Shown here piece by piece: positions 11,710-23,037 of a stretch of 64,000 nucleotides of DNA. The notes below the pieces were generated by a model that saw only the letters and a list, made by a program, of their open reading frames with translations, made no database searches and had not been told where the DNA came from. Both the position numbers and the translations under genes were made by a program. Within the stretch, counting starts at the first letter, position 1; each line of letters opens with the position of its first letter. Source of the stretch: Adenanthera pavonina. Its lineage: Eukaryota; Streptophyta; Magnoliopsida; Fabales; Fabaceae. The stretch lies in contig JAIVEN010000011.1 of assembly GCA_026686845.1 (NCBI GenBank), positions 21,128,501-21,192,500 of the forward strand, read 5' to 3'.

Positions 11710-12698
11710 TAATGGAGTACAAACTAGGCTTAATCAAGAGGAGGAGTTTGGACGAAATATTCAAGAGCTTGGAGGACTTGAAATTCATGAACAAGTGGCT
11801 GGACAAGGAACCCAAGTATGGAACAAGAAAGATACCTTGCAAGGAATGGGTGGGCCTATGACAAGAGCAAGAACTAAGGCAATGAAGCCAGCTCTCAATG
11901 GATTGATTCAAGAAGTAATTGAACAAGAGCCCATCTACTTAGCTCAATTTTCAGCCCAAAAGGCTTCAAGAAGCATGTTCTTCATGGCTAGTCTGCTAGA
12001 AACTGATCCAAACCCAACAAACAAGGCCCAAATAGAAGAACTCACTTAAAGGAGCATGTGCCAAGCTTGTGACCTTTTAAGTAGTGTTCTTTAATTAAAT
12101 AAATTAGCAATTTTCGTTTTTTTTATTACCTAATTCAGAAATAAGGTTTTGACAATTAGTTTCCTATTTTTAATTTATTTGTGAGGATCTTTTTATATTT
12201 GATTTTGTTTCCTATTTTTGGGCACCACTTATTCAGCATGTATCTAGTCTTATTTTTGTGTAAGGTGGTGCCATTCTAAGAGATTTAGGATCCAAACTAT
12301 TTTTAGCAAATTAGGGCTAGGGTTTTTGCTTTCTTTTCCTTTAAAAACGTCACTTTTGTACTTGCAAATTAGAGATGAATGAACAGTGCGTTTTCACTAA
12401 AACTTTGTGAGTTTTCTTGTTCTCTTGGTGAGCTTGAGAGACTCTTTGGCATATCAAAGAGAGTGGTCTTCTCTTTGTGGTGTCTATAGCTAAGGTTTCA
12501 AGAAACAAGTTTTCTTGGGGTCTTGCTTCTTGACCAATATCTTCTATTCTTCCTATTCATGCATTCTTCTGTTTATCTTTTCTGTTTGTTTAACTTGTTC
12601 TTGGTATTTTATTTGCATCTCTTTAATCCTAGCACGATCCTTACGTTTCTCATTCGATTGAAGGTTCGTGAGACAAGTTCTACACTGGTTTTCTATCA
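11710..12698 (+). mobile_element. Solo LTR, family C
   Basis: Starts TAATGGAGTAC (first G lost relative to TGATGG) and ends TTTTCTATCA, with TSD CCTAA at 11705-11709 and 12699-12703. U3 encodes LQGMGGPMTRARTKAMKPALN. Twin hairpin at 12455-12517. About 989 bp; clearly older than the C1 LTRs by eye. Confidence 0.93.
12455..12517 (+). promoter_or_regulatory. Twin stem-loop in the leader of LTR C
   Basis: Hairpin 1 at 12455-12477: CAAAGAGA-7nt-TCTCTTTG, 8 pairs. Hairpin 2 at 12499-12517: CAAGAAA-CAAGT-TTTCTTG, 7 pairs. The stems differ from family A and B at paired positions, so pairing rather than sequence is kept. The same is seen at 31543-31605. Confidence 0.7.
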
Positions 12699-13199
12699 CC
12701 TAAGCAACAAGAATACCAAAACACACTTCATTAACCCAATTTCATCCATTTCAATTGTGGATTTTGGCCAAAACTGAAGATCCAACTTCAAAATAGAAAA
12801 ACCCCAAATTCCAACCGAACAAAATGGAGAGAGAGGAGTAAGAATCACTTACCAACTTGAATCCAAGCTTCTAGAGGTTGAAAACAACTCCCAATGGCCG
12901 AATCCAGCAAACCCTAGCAGAGCTCCCTCGGTTCTCCTCCATTTCTTTCTTTTCGATCATCCAAAATGATCCGGATTTAAACAAAAATCCCGTATCTCGC
13001 CACGGCCTCAACATACCTCGCTGTGGCTCCACCGTGTTCAGCTGAAACAGTGCCACTGGAATGGTTCTCGCCATGATGGCCTTGCTCCTCACCTCGGCTT
13101 GGAGCTCTTTCAGACTCCACATGAGCCTTCCTCTGTCCTGTGGATAGCATGAGGGGTGTTACACTCTCCTGTCATAAAAATTTCGTCATCGAAATCTCA

Positions 13200-13410
13200 A
13201 TTCTTACCTCAAGCAAAGATCTCTATATACTTCCTTTGCATATATTCTTCAGTGTCCCATGTGACATCATTGGATGTCAAGCCACTCTGTAGGACCTTTA
13301 TCAATTTTATGGTCTTATTTCTCAACTACTTTTCTTTAACATCAAGAATTTGCAATGGCGTGACTTCAAAAGTTAGATCCTCTCACACTTGAACTGCCTC
13401 ATCATCAATT
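13200..13410 (-). pseudogene. Chromodomain at the end of element D Pol
   Basis: Reverse translation gives TPLQILDVKEK*LRNKTI followed by KVLQSGLTSNDVTWDTEE, a typical chromovirus chromodomain with the conserved LRNK and W-E pattern. It would direct integrase to marked chromatin. Stops sit before and inside it. It is followed directly by GACAGGAGAG, the probable polypurine tract, and the LTR at 13163. Confidence 0.75.
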
Positions 13411-14500
13411 ATGTGAACTGCCTCATCTTCTTGAGTTGAGACACATGGAAAACATCATGCAATCTAGCAAGTTAGGTGGTAGCACCACTCGATAAGCCAC
13501 TGGCCCAATTCGTTGCAAAATTTGGTATGGACCTATATACTACACAGTGAGCTTCTTAGCTTGAATCGATCTTCTAACACCAGTGGTAGGAGTGACCTTC
13601 AAAAACACATGGTCTCCAATATCAAGCTCCAATGGTCTCCTCCTCTTGTCTGCATAACTCTTTTGCCGACTTTGAGTGGTAAGAAGCTTTTGATGAATAC
13701 TCTCTATTTGCCGAGAGGTTTAATCCACAATATATAGGCCCAAAAGACTCCTTTTACCAAGTTCAACCCAACACAATGGTGATCTACACTTTCTACCATA
13801 CAATGCTTCATATGGAGGCATTTACAAACTCAAGTGGAAACTATTGTTGTAGGCAAACTCAACCAACAGCAGAAACTAATTCCAATTGCTTTTATTTTCT
13901 AGAACATATGCTCGCAGCATGTCCTCCAAAGTCTGAATAGTCCTTTCAGTCTGCCCATCAGATTGAGGGACTCAAATTCAATTTTGTACCCATGGCCTTC
14001 TGAAGAGATCTCCAAAATTTGGATATAAACCTAGGATCTCTGTCCGACACAATATTTATCAGGACTCCATGCAGCCTTACAATCTCATTCACATACAACT
14101 GAGCCAACTTCTCCACTGAAATAGTTTCCCAAATTGGAAGAAAATGTGCCGACTTCATCAACCTGTCCATAGTGACCTATATTCCATTGTGTCTTGAAGA
14201 GGTCCTCGGTAATCCCATCATAAAATCCATGGAAACGCTATCCCATTTCCACTCCGGGATCTCCAAAGATTGCAACGTACCTGCAGGCAATTGATGCACA
14301 ATCTTTACCTTCTGATAGATTAGACATCTTGCCATAAACTCTGCGTTGTCCTTTTTCATACCTGGCCACCAATAACCATGCTTTAGATCTTGGTACATCT
14401 TAGTGGTACCTGAATGAATAGTATACCTACTCTTATGAGCTTCTTCTAGTATAATTTCTCGAACCCCGCAACATTTAGCACACATATCCAACCACGATAC
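13411..14500 (-). pseudogene. Element D integrase, decayed
   Basis: Pieces in sense order: H...H zinc segment (EEAHKSRYTIHSG, YWWPGMKKDNAEF), whose final CX2C has become CLIY; core Asp in MDFMMGLPRTS; DRLMKSAHFLPI; second Asp in VSDRDPRFISKFW. The segment carrying the third acidic residue and the C-terminal part (RRPLELDIGDHVFLKVTP, QILQRIGPVAYRV) are full of stops. Integrase would insert cDNA into chromosomes; inactive here. Confidence 0.85.
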
Positions 14501-15144
14501 CGGATGATACCATCCTCCAAAATATCAAAGTCCTGGGTCTCCGCTATTTTAATTTGTTCCCGAATATCTAAAGATAGTCATCCTCCATCTGAGTATTGCA
14601 AATGTTCCTCAATAAATCACTTGATACACTGATAGAACTTATTACTAGTACTCCAGGATGGAAATTAATGGATAACTTCAAATCTCTTAGGCTTTCCAGT
14701 AACTGTTGCTCCCTTATCATCATTGTAGCCATATGGATCGACTTTCTACTCAATGCATCCACCACAATGTTGGCTTTCCCAGGATGATACTTCAAAGCAA
14801 ACTTGTAGTCCACAAGGAACTCAACCCAATGCGTTTGCCTCATGTTCAACTCTTTCTGATCAAACAAATACTTCAAACTCATGTGATCACTGAACACCTC
14901 AAACTGAGTGCCATATAGATAATGCCTCCACAATTTCAAGGCAAACACTACAGCCGCTAGCTCAAGGTCGTGAGTAGGATAGTTTCCTCATGAGGCCTTA
15001 ACTACCTTGAAGCATACGCCACAACTCTACCTTGCTGCATTAATACACACCCTAAACCCTTCTTAGAGGTGTCCGTATAAACAGTGAATAGCTATGATAG
15101 GTTAGGGATAATAAGCACTAGGGTAGACGTTAGACAAACCTTCA
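14501..15144 (-). pseudogene. Element D RNase H
   Basis: Shows VVFALKLWRHYLYGTQFEVFSDHMSLKYLF (active-site Glu/Asp region) and HPGKANIVVDALSRKS, the standard Ty3 RNase H C-terminus. The N-terminal half lies near 15000-15144 and resumes beyond the solo LTR B. Degrades RNA in RNA/DNA hybrids during reverse transcription. Several stops. Confidence 0.8.
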
Positions 15145-15968
15145 TGATAGAGTACGATTGAGGCATGAAGTATTTGGAGTCCTTGGACATGGCAATGAGC
15201 TCGGAAAGAGCATGAAGCCCAACTATTTGAATCAAGCTGCAGTCCCAATAAAGGAGCTAAAAAGTATGGAAAATGATTCCAATCATATAGGCTAATGGTC
15301 CAAGCCCAAAAGAAGCCCATTTGGGAGATATAAGTTGAAGACAACGTGTGCTTCTCATGTGACCATTAAAAGTGACTTTTTTAATAAGTTTTATTAGGAT
15401 TATTTTAGTCAATTTGTTTCCTTTTCAATAAAAGGTAAATAATGATTTGATTTGCTTTGCTTTATGCATTTAAGAGGAGCCAACCTTTTCAAATTCAAAA
15501 TTAGAATAAAATGTCCTTTTTGCTTAGTGTTTCCTTTTTGTATTAATTAGCATTAATAAGGATAGGTTTGTAGGCTGAACTAGAGTTAGTTTGTGGGTTA
15601 ATATTTGCCTATAAATAGGCACCTCTTATACTTTTGCAAAACACAACATGAATGAATGAATTTCTTTTCAGCAACTTTATTGTTGTTCAGTGAGTTCTTT
15701 CTTGCTTATCCTTGAGTGCCAGAAAGAATGAGGACTTATCAAGGAGTGGTGATCCTTGTGGCGTCCCGGGGTTAGGATTCAAGAGACGGGTTCTCTTGGA
15801 GTCTATTTCCTTCGACCAACATTTTGTTCAGTTTTCTTATTTCATCGTGTCTATTTTCTTTAGTTTTTGTTCTTCGTTGTTCTTGTGTTTAATTCATCTT
15901 CCCTTGAGTTGCACGATCCTTATATCAAAGAAGGCTCTTAGGACAGGTTCCTAACGTGTCTCCCATCA
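15145..15968 (+). mobile_element. Solo LTR, family B (short form)
   Basis: TGATAGAGTACG...CTCCCATCA with TSD CTTCA at 15140-15144 and 15969-15973. About 824 bp. U3 lacks the GPMTRARTKAMK coding core of the long form. The TATA box and twin hairpin are retained. Inserted in the RNase H region of element D. Confidence 0.93.
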
Positions 15969-16936
15969 CTTCAGCTCTTGGAATGTTCTCTCATACTTGT
16001 CATCCCAAATGAAAGATCAATCCATACGGGTGAGTCTAGTCAATGGCATAACAAGCTGAGAGAATCCCTTAATGAACCTTCGGTAATGTCCAGCCAAACC
16101 TAGAAAACTCCATGTTTTAGTCACCATTCTCGGTCTCTCCCAATTCAACACTGCTTCAACTTTACTAGGATCTACTGCCACTCCTTCTGCATAAATCACA
16201 TGACCCAAAAATTTCATCTCCTGTAGCCAAAACTCACATTTACTGAGCTTAGTTGGTGATCTTGCAATACTTGCAACACAATCTAAAGATGGAGTGCATA
16301 CTCTTCCTCACTCTTGAAGTAGATTAGAATATCGTCAATAAACACTACCACAAATTTATCCAAATATGGCCGAAACACCCTGTTCATATAATCCATGAAG
16401 ATTGTCGGGGCATTGGTCAACCCGAATGGCATCACAAGAAACTCATAATGACCATATCGAGTTTGAAATGCCGTTTTAGGCACATTTTCAGCACGCACTC
16501 ACAATTGATGGTATCCTGAACTCAAATCAATTTTAGAGAATACAAAGCTACCTGCCAACTGATCAATCAAGTCTTCAATCCTTGATAAAGGATATTTATT
16601 CTTGATCATCACTCGGTTTAGTTCCCTATATTCAATGCACAATCTGAGGCTACCATCCTTCTTGTTGACAAACAGCTTTTGAGTTCCCCAAGGTGAGACA
16701 CTATGTCTGATGAAACCCCTTTTTAACAAATCCTCAATCTGTTTCTTGAGCTCTTTCAATTCAGACGGCGCCATTCGATATGGAGCCTTTGAAATAGGAC
16801 TCGTCCCAGGCATCAAATCAATGGAAAACTCCAGTTCTTGTGGTGGTGGTAAACCGGTGTTCTCCTCTAGAAACACATTAGGGAATTCATTCACAAACGG
16901 ATATCTTTCGACACCTCCTTCCACATCCACATTCAT
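15969..16936 (-). pseudogene. Element D reverse transcriptase
   Basis: In sense from 16936: the PR-RT linker, then KAPYRMAPSELKELKKQ, VNKKDGSLRLCIEYRELN, SKIDLSSGYHQL, then after a stop at 16499 TRYGHYEFLVMPFGLTNAP and the catalytic FIDD in VVVFIDDILIYF, then MKFLGHVIYAEGVAVDPSKVEAVLNW and the fingers/connection region. Frames change several times. Chromovirus-type RT; inactive. Confidence 0.9.
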
Positions 16937-17095
16937 AGAGAAGAAAACTAGAAGCCCTTAACATCCGTTCTACAGATACCTGTCAATTTGGGCAAAGGAT
17001 AAACAAACATTCTCGTCCCCTTCCTCACTAGGGATGTTCATAAGCAAAGACACCGTCTTTCGAGCATAGTCAAGAATGATATTATTCGCCTCCAA

Positions 17096-17374
17096 CTAGT
17101 CCATCCCAATTATCACATCAATTTCTTGCAATGGAAAATAAATTAGATCCAGGGTAGTGCTTCGGTGTTCAAAACGAACCACACAGTTAAGACAAGCTTG
17201 AGTAGTTCTTATTGAAACTCCCATGGGTGTGGACACCGACAACTCAAAAGGCAACCCCATTGCCACAATACCCAATCTCCGAGCACAATCAAAAGAAATG
17301 GAGGAATGCGATGCACCTAAGTCAAACAAAGCATGAATAGAGTAACCATTGAGTTTGAGTTTACCTCTAATCAA
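17096..17374 (-). pseudogene. Element D aspartic protease
   Basis: MIRGKLKLNGYSIHALFDLGASHSSIS with the catalytic triplet altered from DSGAS to DLGAS, then ARRLGIVAMGLPFELSVSTPMG and YFPLQEIDVIIGMD. Processes the polyprotein in active relatives. The changed active site suggests loss of function even where the frame is open. Confidence 0.82.
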
Positions 17375-17929
17375 ATTAGGCGCTACAACTGTTTTTTGTC
17401 GGGTGATAGCAAAAACTCATCCGAGCATCGTGGGCCTCATCATCGCATCTTCATGCCTTGGCTTATGACAACCACGAGCAATATGTCCTAGTCTCCCACA
17501 ATTAAAACAAAACATGCACAGACGGTCACCATGACTCAACCCATACTTTGTGCACGGATTTGATACACTACATGAACTATACTGAGATGGAGCGAAGTCC
17601 CTTCTTGCTTACTCACTCTGACTAGAACTCCGCCATTCAAACCTCCTCAATAAAAGGGTCATCTACCAAATCGACCTCTATTGAACTGATCTCTGTCGAA
17701 CCTGCCTCTACCTCTACTATGACGGCCTCTATTATGACAACTTCTTCCTCCGCTACAACCTGTACTACCACAACTGCTACCACTACCTGAACTACTTCCT
17801 TTACTGATTCCTCCTACAGGTCCTAGGTATGAAAAGGCCCGAATCATGGAATTCCTTCTATGCTCCTCAGCCTCCTTCATCCGTCTATATAGGGCACGTA
17901 TCTTCGCACACAAGTTCTCAAAGGTCACA

Positions 17930-18836
17930 TGATAGAATAAGGGCTAGGCATGAATTGCAAGAGTTTGGAGTGAAGCATGGAGAGCTTGGAAGATTTGATC
18001 AAAGTACTGAATATAAAGCCCAAGTTTAAATGAGATTATCAACTCCGAAATACAAGTTTCAAATCAAGGAAGTTACTTAAAATATCATGTGCTTCATTAA
18101 AAGAACATGTGACTTAGACATTAATGGGCTTAATTAGTGTTAATTTCGTTTTTATTAATTATGGGCTAAACTTAAGTGACTAATAAAGCCTAATTGGTTA
18201 ATTAATAGCCTTTTTGATGGCCCAACTTGTAAATAAACATGTCATATGCCAAACATGTGATTTCATTAATGTGTTGGTATGTTTATAAGGGCTTAGACAT
18301 TATTTTATTATTTTCTTTGAATTTTCATCATTTATTTTTAGAATTTTATTTTATTAGTTTTATAGTTCCAATAGGAGTGTTGTTTGGGCCTAAAGTCTCC
18401 TAATCCTATTAGGATTACTTAAGCCTGAATTAATTAGGGTTTCTAGGCTTATTAGGTTAGATTTTACCTTGCCTATTTAAGACTAACTTTCATGTACGTT
18501 TTTAAGATTTGAATGATTAAAATTTCATACTTTTGTGAGTTTCCTTTTGCGATTCTTTGAGTGCTAGAGAGAATACTATGACTTATCAAGGAATTAGTCA
18601 ATCCTTGAGGCGTCACCGGAACTAGGGTTCAAGAGACCGGTTCTCTTGGGTTCTATTTCTCACTAACATCTATCCATCTTATTTCTTTATTTTTGGCTTT
18701 CTTTTACTGCTGTTATCATGCGTCTTTATTCTTTTCTTTGCTGTTTAGTCTTTGTACTCCTTGTTTAGCAAAGATCCAGGTGTCATTCACATAAAAGTGG
18801 GTTCTTTGGACGGGTTCCATAAGGGTTCACTTATCA
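17930..18836 (+). mobile_element. Solo LTR, family A
   Basis: Starts TGATAGAATAAGGGC, ends GGGTTCACTTATCA, with TSD TCACA at 17925-17929 and 18837-18841. The best plus-orientation A copy, about 907 bp. TATTTAA at 18474-18480 and twin hairpin at 18587-18648. Inserted in gag of element D. Confidence 0.93.
18587..18648 (+). promoter_or_regulatory. Twin stem-loop in the leader of LTR A
   Basis: Hairpin 1 at 18587-18607 (CAAGGA...TCCTTG) and hairpin 2 at 18630-18648 (CAAGAGA-CCGGT-TCTCTTG). A 15-codon upstream ORF (18578-18625) spans hairpin 1 and ends 4 nt before hairpin 2, as in LTR B. In sense, the A1 element copies are at 44270-44331 and 40175-40236 on the minus strand. Confidence 0.7.
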
Positions 18837-19690
18837 TCACAAACTCTACCACAGATAGCTGCTCCTTTATCTCTGGATGGGCTCCTTCAAACAACCTCTG
18901 AGCCATTCACCTATCATCAGGGTAATTATTCAAATAAGTGGAATACTTCGCCAAGTCCGAAAACTGATCAATGTAGTCATCTGCCGACAGATTCCCTTGT
19001 TGAAAAGTTAGGAACTCGGCCTCCTTCTGCATCATTAAGTCTGGAGGGACGTAGTGTGCAAAGAACTATTCCTTAAACTGATCCCAATTTATTGGAGGAT
19101 TCATCGCTTCAACACTTGGGAGAACACTCCTCCACTAATGTTTAGCCTTCTTCTCAAGCTTAAATGCCGCCAATTGCACCCTTTGCTCTAAGGTACAGTC
19201 CATCACATTGAAGATGTTCTCCAATTGTTCTATCCAATCTTCAGCCTGCGAAACATCCATGGTACTTTCAAAAGCTAGGGGACTAAACTTCCAAAAGTTC
19301 TTCAACTACGAAGAGATACTCCTTCTTCTAACCCTTGGGGCTCTCTCAGGCTCCATCACATTTTCATCCTCTCCTGTATTCAAATCCACAAACATACTGG
19401 CCTCTTCATTCCCTTCCTCATCATGCTCTTGTATATCTATTCGCTCTTGCAACCTATTCAACGTTTCCCCCTGAGTATTCACTTGATTACTGAGGCCAGC
19501 CAACAGCTCTTGTATTCGCCTCATGAGATCGCTATTACCCGGTCTTTCTCTTTGAGACATTCTTCCTACACACAAGCAACAATACATTCAATTATACAGT
19601 TTTAGACTAGCATTGCAGTGAGAATATAGTTTATGTATTTTGAATTGTGCCAAGTAGTACTTCAAGCAAAAACAATGGCCTAAAACCACT

Positions 19691-19702
19691 GCTCTGATAC
19701 CA
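19691..19702 (-). promoter_or_regulatory. Element D primer-binding site (initiator tRNA-Met)
   Basis: Minus strand reads TGGTATCAGAGC, the exact plant tRNA-iMet primer-binding sequence, 3 nt from the 5' LTR end at 19706. Confidence 0.95.
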
Positions 19703-19705
19703 AAA

Positions 19706-22175
19706 TGTAACACCCTACCTCCTGACACCTCTTGACTTCATCAAAAACTTTAAAATCCAACTAAACACAACCCAAACAACTCAAAACAACTTCTCACAAC
19801 CTCGAAACAGTGGAAACGAGACCAAAAACTCCAGAAAATAGGCTGGGACCGCGGCCGCTATAGTACCACCGCGGCTTCGGCCTCCTCTGTTTCTCCCTTG
19901 CTTCTGCCTTCTCTGGTGCTGCAGCCTAGACTCTGGAGCTGCGACGCCCCATGCTGATATCCTATATCACCAACTTCCATACTCTGGGGTGAACTTCCGA
20001 CGCGCATAACTTTAAACTCCAACCTCCGATTGACTTGATTCTAACTCCTACAAGTCAATATAGTCCCAATCTATACATAGACACTATTTTCACCTCAATC
20101 CAACTCCGTATGGAGATTCTGGATCCTTAACACTATTTTGGCCACTTATTGACCAAAACTCACCACTAACCACCTCCAATTGCCACTAAAGGCAACTGGT
20201 CACTCAAAGACCAATCATACAAGTCCAAAACCACTAAACCAACGTATCCAAAAAGGTTTCACCCCAAAGGAACTACTCCTCTAAGATTTGACCTCTTGGA
20301 ACCCCAACTAGACAAATGAGCTACAGGCCACAAAACACACCAATCAAGCACAAAATACACCTTTCATCACATATAGCACATACACACAACATACATAACC
20401 ATACATACAACCATAACAAAGTCATACATCCATTTCAAACCATTCTATCTTACTTGGCACATGATATATTATCCCAAAATGCTCATAAACTACATAGACC
20501 TAGTATTCCCATATCTGCTGCTGCTACTTCTTTAGCTTCTCAGGACTAGTGCCAGAGCCATCACCTAAAAGGTTAGTCATGGGAGAGGGGTGTGAGACAA
20601 TGTCTCAGTAACTGGGGACAATCACACACACACACATATACATATATCTCATACAACTCATGAATGCAATATGAATGAATGGTATGCATGTTCTCCCTCA
20701 TACACAGCTAGAATCATAGGCTGTCATCATCACAAGACATTTCAATAGATGATTCCCTTCCAACAGTTGGTGAAGACTAATTTTGGGACATCACCAAGCT
20801 TACCTTACCCTAATGCAACCCAGCCAATGGTTACACTAGAGCTTGGACCGTGGCTCTCCTTCCTGTGGACCATCACGAACCAATGGTGATTTAGGGAAGG
20901 TGCATTCCCAAATCCAGTGCCACCTGGCTCTCCCAAGGAGAGGATTTAGTGACAGGGATATTTCATTATATCATATTGTCCTCTACAGCCTGGCTCTCCC
21001 ATGGAGAGGATTTTGCAACAGGGATTTTTATCATATCACATCATTTCATCATCACCTCATCATCAATCTCTCACTATGCAGTCATCTGGTGATGATGTCA
21101 ATGTCATGCCAACATGCCTCTATACACATATACATCATTATCATCACAAGCATCATATGGACATGCTAGCATGCAATGATATGGGGATGCTACACATCAC
21201 AATATATATACAATCATCATATATCAACTAGTCGTGCATATGTAGAAAAATGATACACATACACAATCAATATCGTGGTATGAAAAAGAACATGCATATA
21301 TACACAAATATACATACTGTCATACTATACAAACAATACAATACAAATATACACCCGGTTACCTTAGGTTGTCAACACCATACACGTGAGTTCCATGAAC
21401 TTCTCAAATGCCTAACGCTTGAACCCCTCTCGATTAACCAAACAACCTTCATAATAACAGAATTCTTCCATTAAAATAGTATACCATTAAACCAAATATC
21501 ACAATTCAACCACTTTAGGCCTAACCCAAGATTCCAACACCCCTTTCATGCATCATTAAGCTCTTAGGGACCATTCAAACACTACTCAACCATATACACT
21601 TCAGATTCCTAAGAGCTCAAACCGAAAACAACCTAGGGTTATTAAGCTCAAATCATACATAAGCCCTTCAAAACTCACACCCAAGCGACAAGAATACCAA
21701 AACACATTTCATTAATCCTATTTCATCCATTTCAATTGGTAGATTTAGGCCAAAACCAAAGATCCAACCTCCAAATCGAGAAACCCCAAATTCCAACCGA
21801 ACAAAATGGAGAGAGAGGAGTAAGAATCACTTACCAACTTGAATCCAAGCTTCCAGAGGCTGAAAACTACTCCCAATGGCCAAATCCAGCAAACCCTAGT
21901 AGAGCTCCCTCGGTTCACCTCCATTTCTTTCTTTCTGATCGTTTGAAATGATCTTAATTTAAACAAAAATCCCGAATTTCACCGCGGCCTCAGGTTACCT
22001 CACCATGGCTCCACCGTGTTCAGCTGAAACAACGCCACTGCAATGGTTCTCATTGCGGCAGCCCTGCTTCTCACCATGGCGTGGAGCTCTTTCAGACTCC
22101 ACGTGAGCCTTCCTCCGTCCTATTTTCTCTGGTCCTGAACATAATGCCAAGAAAGATAGCATGAGGGGTGTTACA
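19706..22175 (-). repeat. Element D 5' LTR
   Basis: Plus-strand ends TGTAACACCC and GGGGTGTTACA, 2,470 bp, uninterrupted. It provides the empty-site sequence for the A2 and C insertions in the partner LTR. Contains a GTGTGAGACAATGTCTCAGTAA segment (in two halves around 20590-20615) and a two-copy hairpin repeat at about 20919-21045. Confidence 0.92.
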
Positions 22176-23037
22176 TGTTTCACTCAAAATAATCCAAATG
22201 CACTCGTGTTTCACACTAAATCAAGGCTTTTTGAAATATGATGCAATTTCTCTCTTGTCTTTTTCTACTCAAAGCTTGTTTTCTTATGAGAGTACTAAAT
22301 TAAAACCATAACTTCAATCAAAAGGAAATCAATTTTTAAAGAAGTGGCAATCACAGAAAACAAAAGCTCAAAATTAAAGTTCTCAAAGATCTTAATTTAA
22401 TTAAGTAATGACTAACACAAAATGAGCACAAATGAACTGAAATTTCTATCAAGAGAAATTTGAAAGAAATCGAACAAAGAAGGATGAAATTGGTAGGAAA
22501 TTGATAAGGAAAGAAATCTGAAGGAAAGACAAATTATAGAGATTTAATGGGACTTATTACCAAAGTTGATAAATTAAGTCAATCAAATTCTAAATCAAGT
22601 TCAATCAAATAATTTTTTTATGGCTCTTTTTTTTTTATTTTACAACAACCAATCTCTCTTTTTTTTCAGATTTTTTTTTAATTTTTTTTTGCTGCTATTA
22701 AATTTTTTTCTTTTTTTTTTAAATCTCCTTTAGACTAAACAGAAAAATGAAACAGTGACTATGAACAGGACGAAAAATAGTACAGATGAATAGTACAATG
22801 GAAACTGTGATGTGAACAGTACTGATGAAACAGTAGATGATGAACAATAGGGAAAACAATACCGATGAATAGTGATGATGGAAATAGTGACAATAAATAG
22901 TACAATAATGAACCATGATTGATAAAAATAGTGATGATGATTTTCTGAACAATAAGGAAAATGGAAAACAAAATGAAAAGAAAGGAAACAAATTAGAAAA
23001 CACACATTGATTTGCAAGCCTAAGCTTTGGTATCAAA
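22176..23037 (-). other. A2-element leader with PBS remnant and GAACAGTG-type repeats
   Basis: Homologous to the A1 leader (43170-44086). Going away from the LTR in sense: a decayed PBS at 23024-23035 (GCTTTGGTATCA on plus, four changes from the A1 site), a cluster of AACAGT/AATAGT units at about 22748-22935, a poly-T/A tract, then A-rich leader. It rejoins the gag start at 8685 after removal of element D. Confidence 0.78.

Larger units (their letters stand above)
8686..13163 (-). repeat. Element D 3' LTR, carrying two nested solo LTRs
   Basis: The end at 8686 reads TCTAACACCC, one change from the TGTAACACCC of the other LTR; the other end is GGGGTGTTACA at 13163. Interrupted by LTR A2 (10533-11549) and LTR C (11710-12698). 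It holds A/C-rich stretches with short CA/TA runs and a two-copy hairpin repeat at about 9896-10030. No gene. Confidence 0.9.
17440..19587 (-). pseudogene. Element D Gag, split by a solo LTR A
   Basis: Starts near MSQRERPGNSDLMRRIQELL (about 19558), then a capsid domain with FSPLAFESTMDVSQAEDWIEQLENIF, continuing to VVEFVMTFENLCAKIRALYRRM; the last part resumes at 17928 after LTR A. A Gly/Ser/Arg-rich region follows, and a CCHC knuckle CFNCGRLGHIARGCH near 17455-17515. Several in-frame stops. Typical Tekay/Del Gag order. Confidence 0.85.
8686..22175 (-). mobile_element. Element D: Tekay/Del-type chromovirus with both LTRs
   Basis: Minus-strand Ty3/gypsy element. The 3' LTR is 8686-13163, internal region 13164-19705 and 5' LTR 19706-22175. 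TSD TGTTT at 8681-8685 and 22176-22180 is perfect, and the flanks rejoin an A2-element leader. It contains four nested solo LTRs (A2, C, B, A). After subtracting insertions the two LTRs are about 2.46 and 2.47 kb. Gene order is gag, PR, RT, RNase H, INT, chromodomain, all decayed. Lineage rests on the long TGTAACACC LTR, gag style and terminal chromodomain. Confidence 0.9.

Noticed and set aside
22719..23036. Minus-strand ORFs rich in Phe, Ser and Cys in the A2 leader
   Set aside because: They arise from T-rich repeats between PBS and gag; frames are not shared with the A1 leader.
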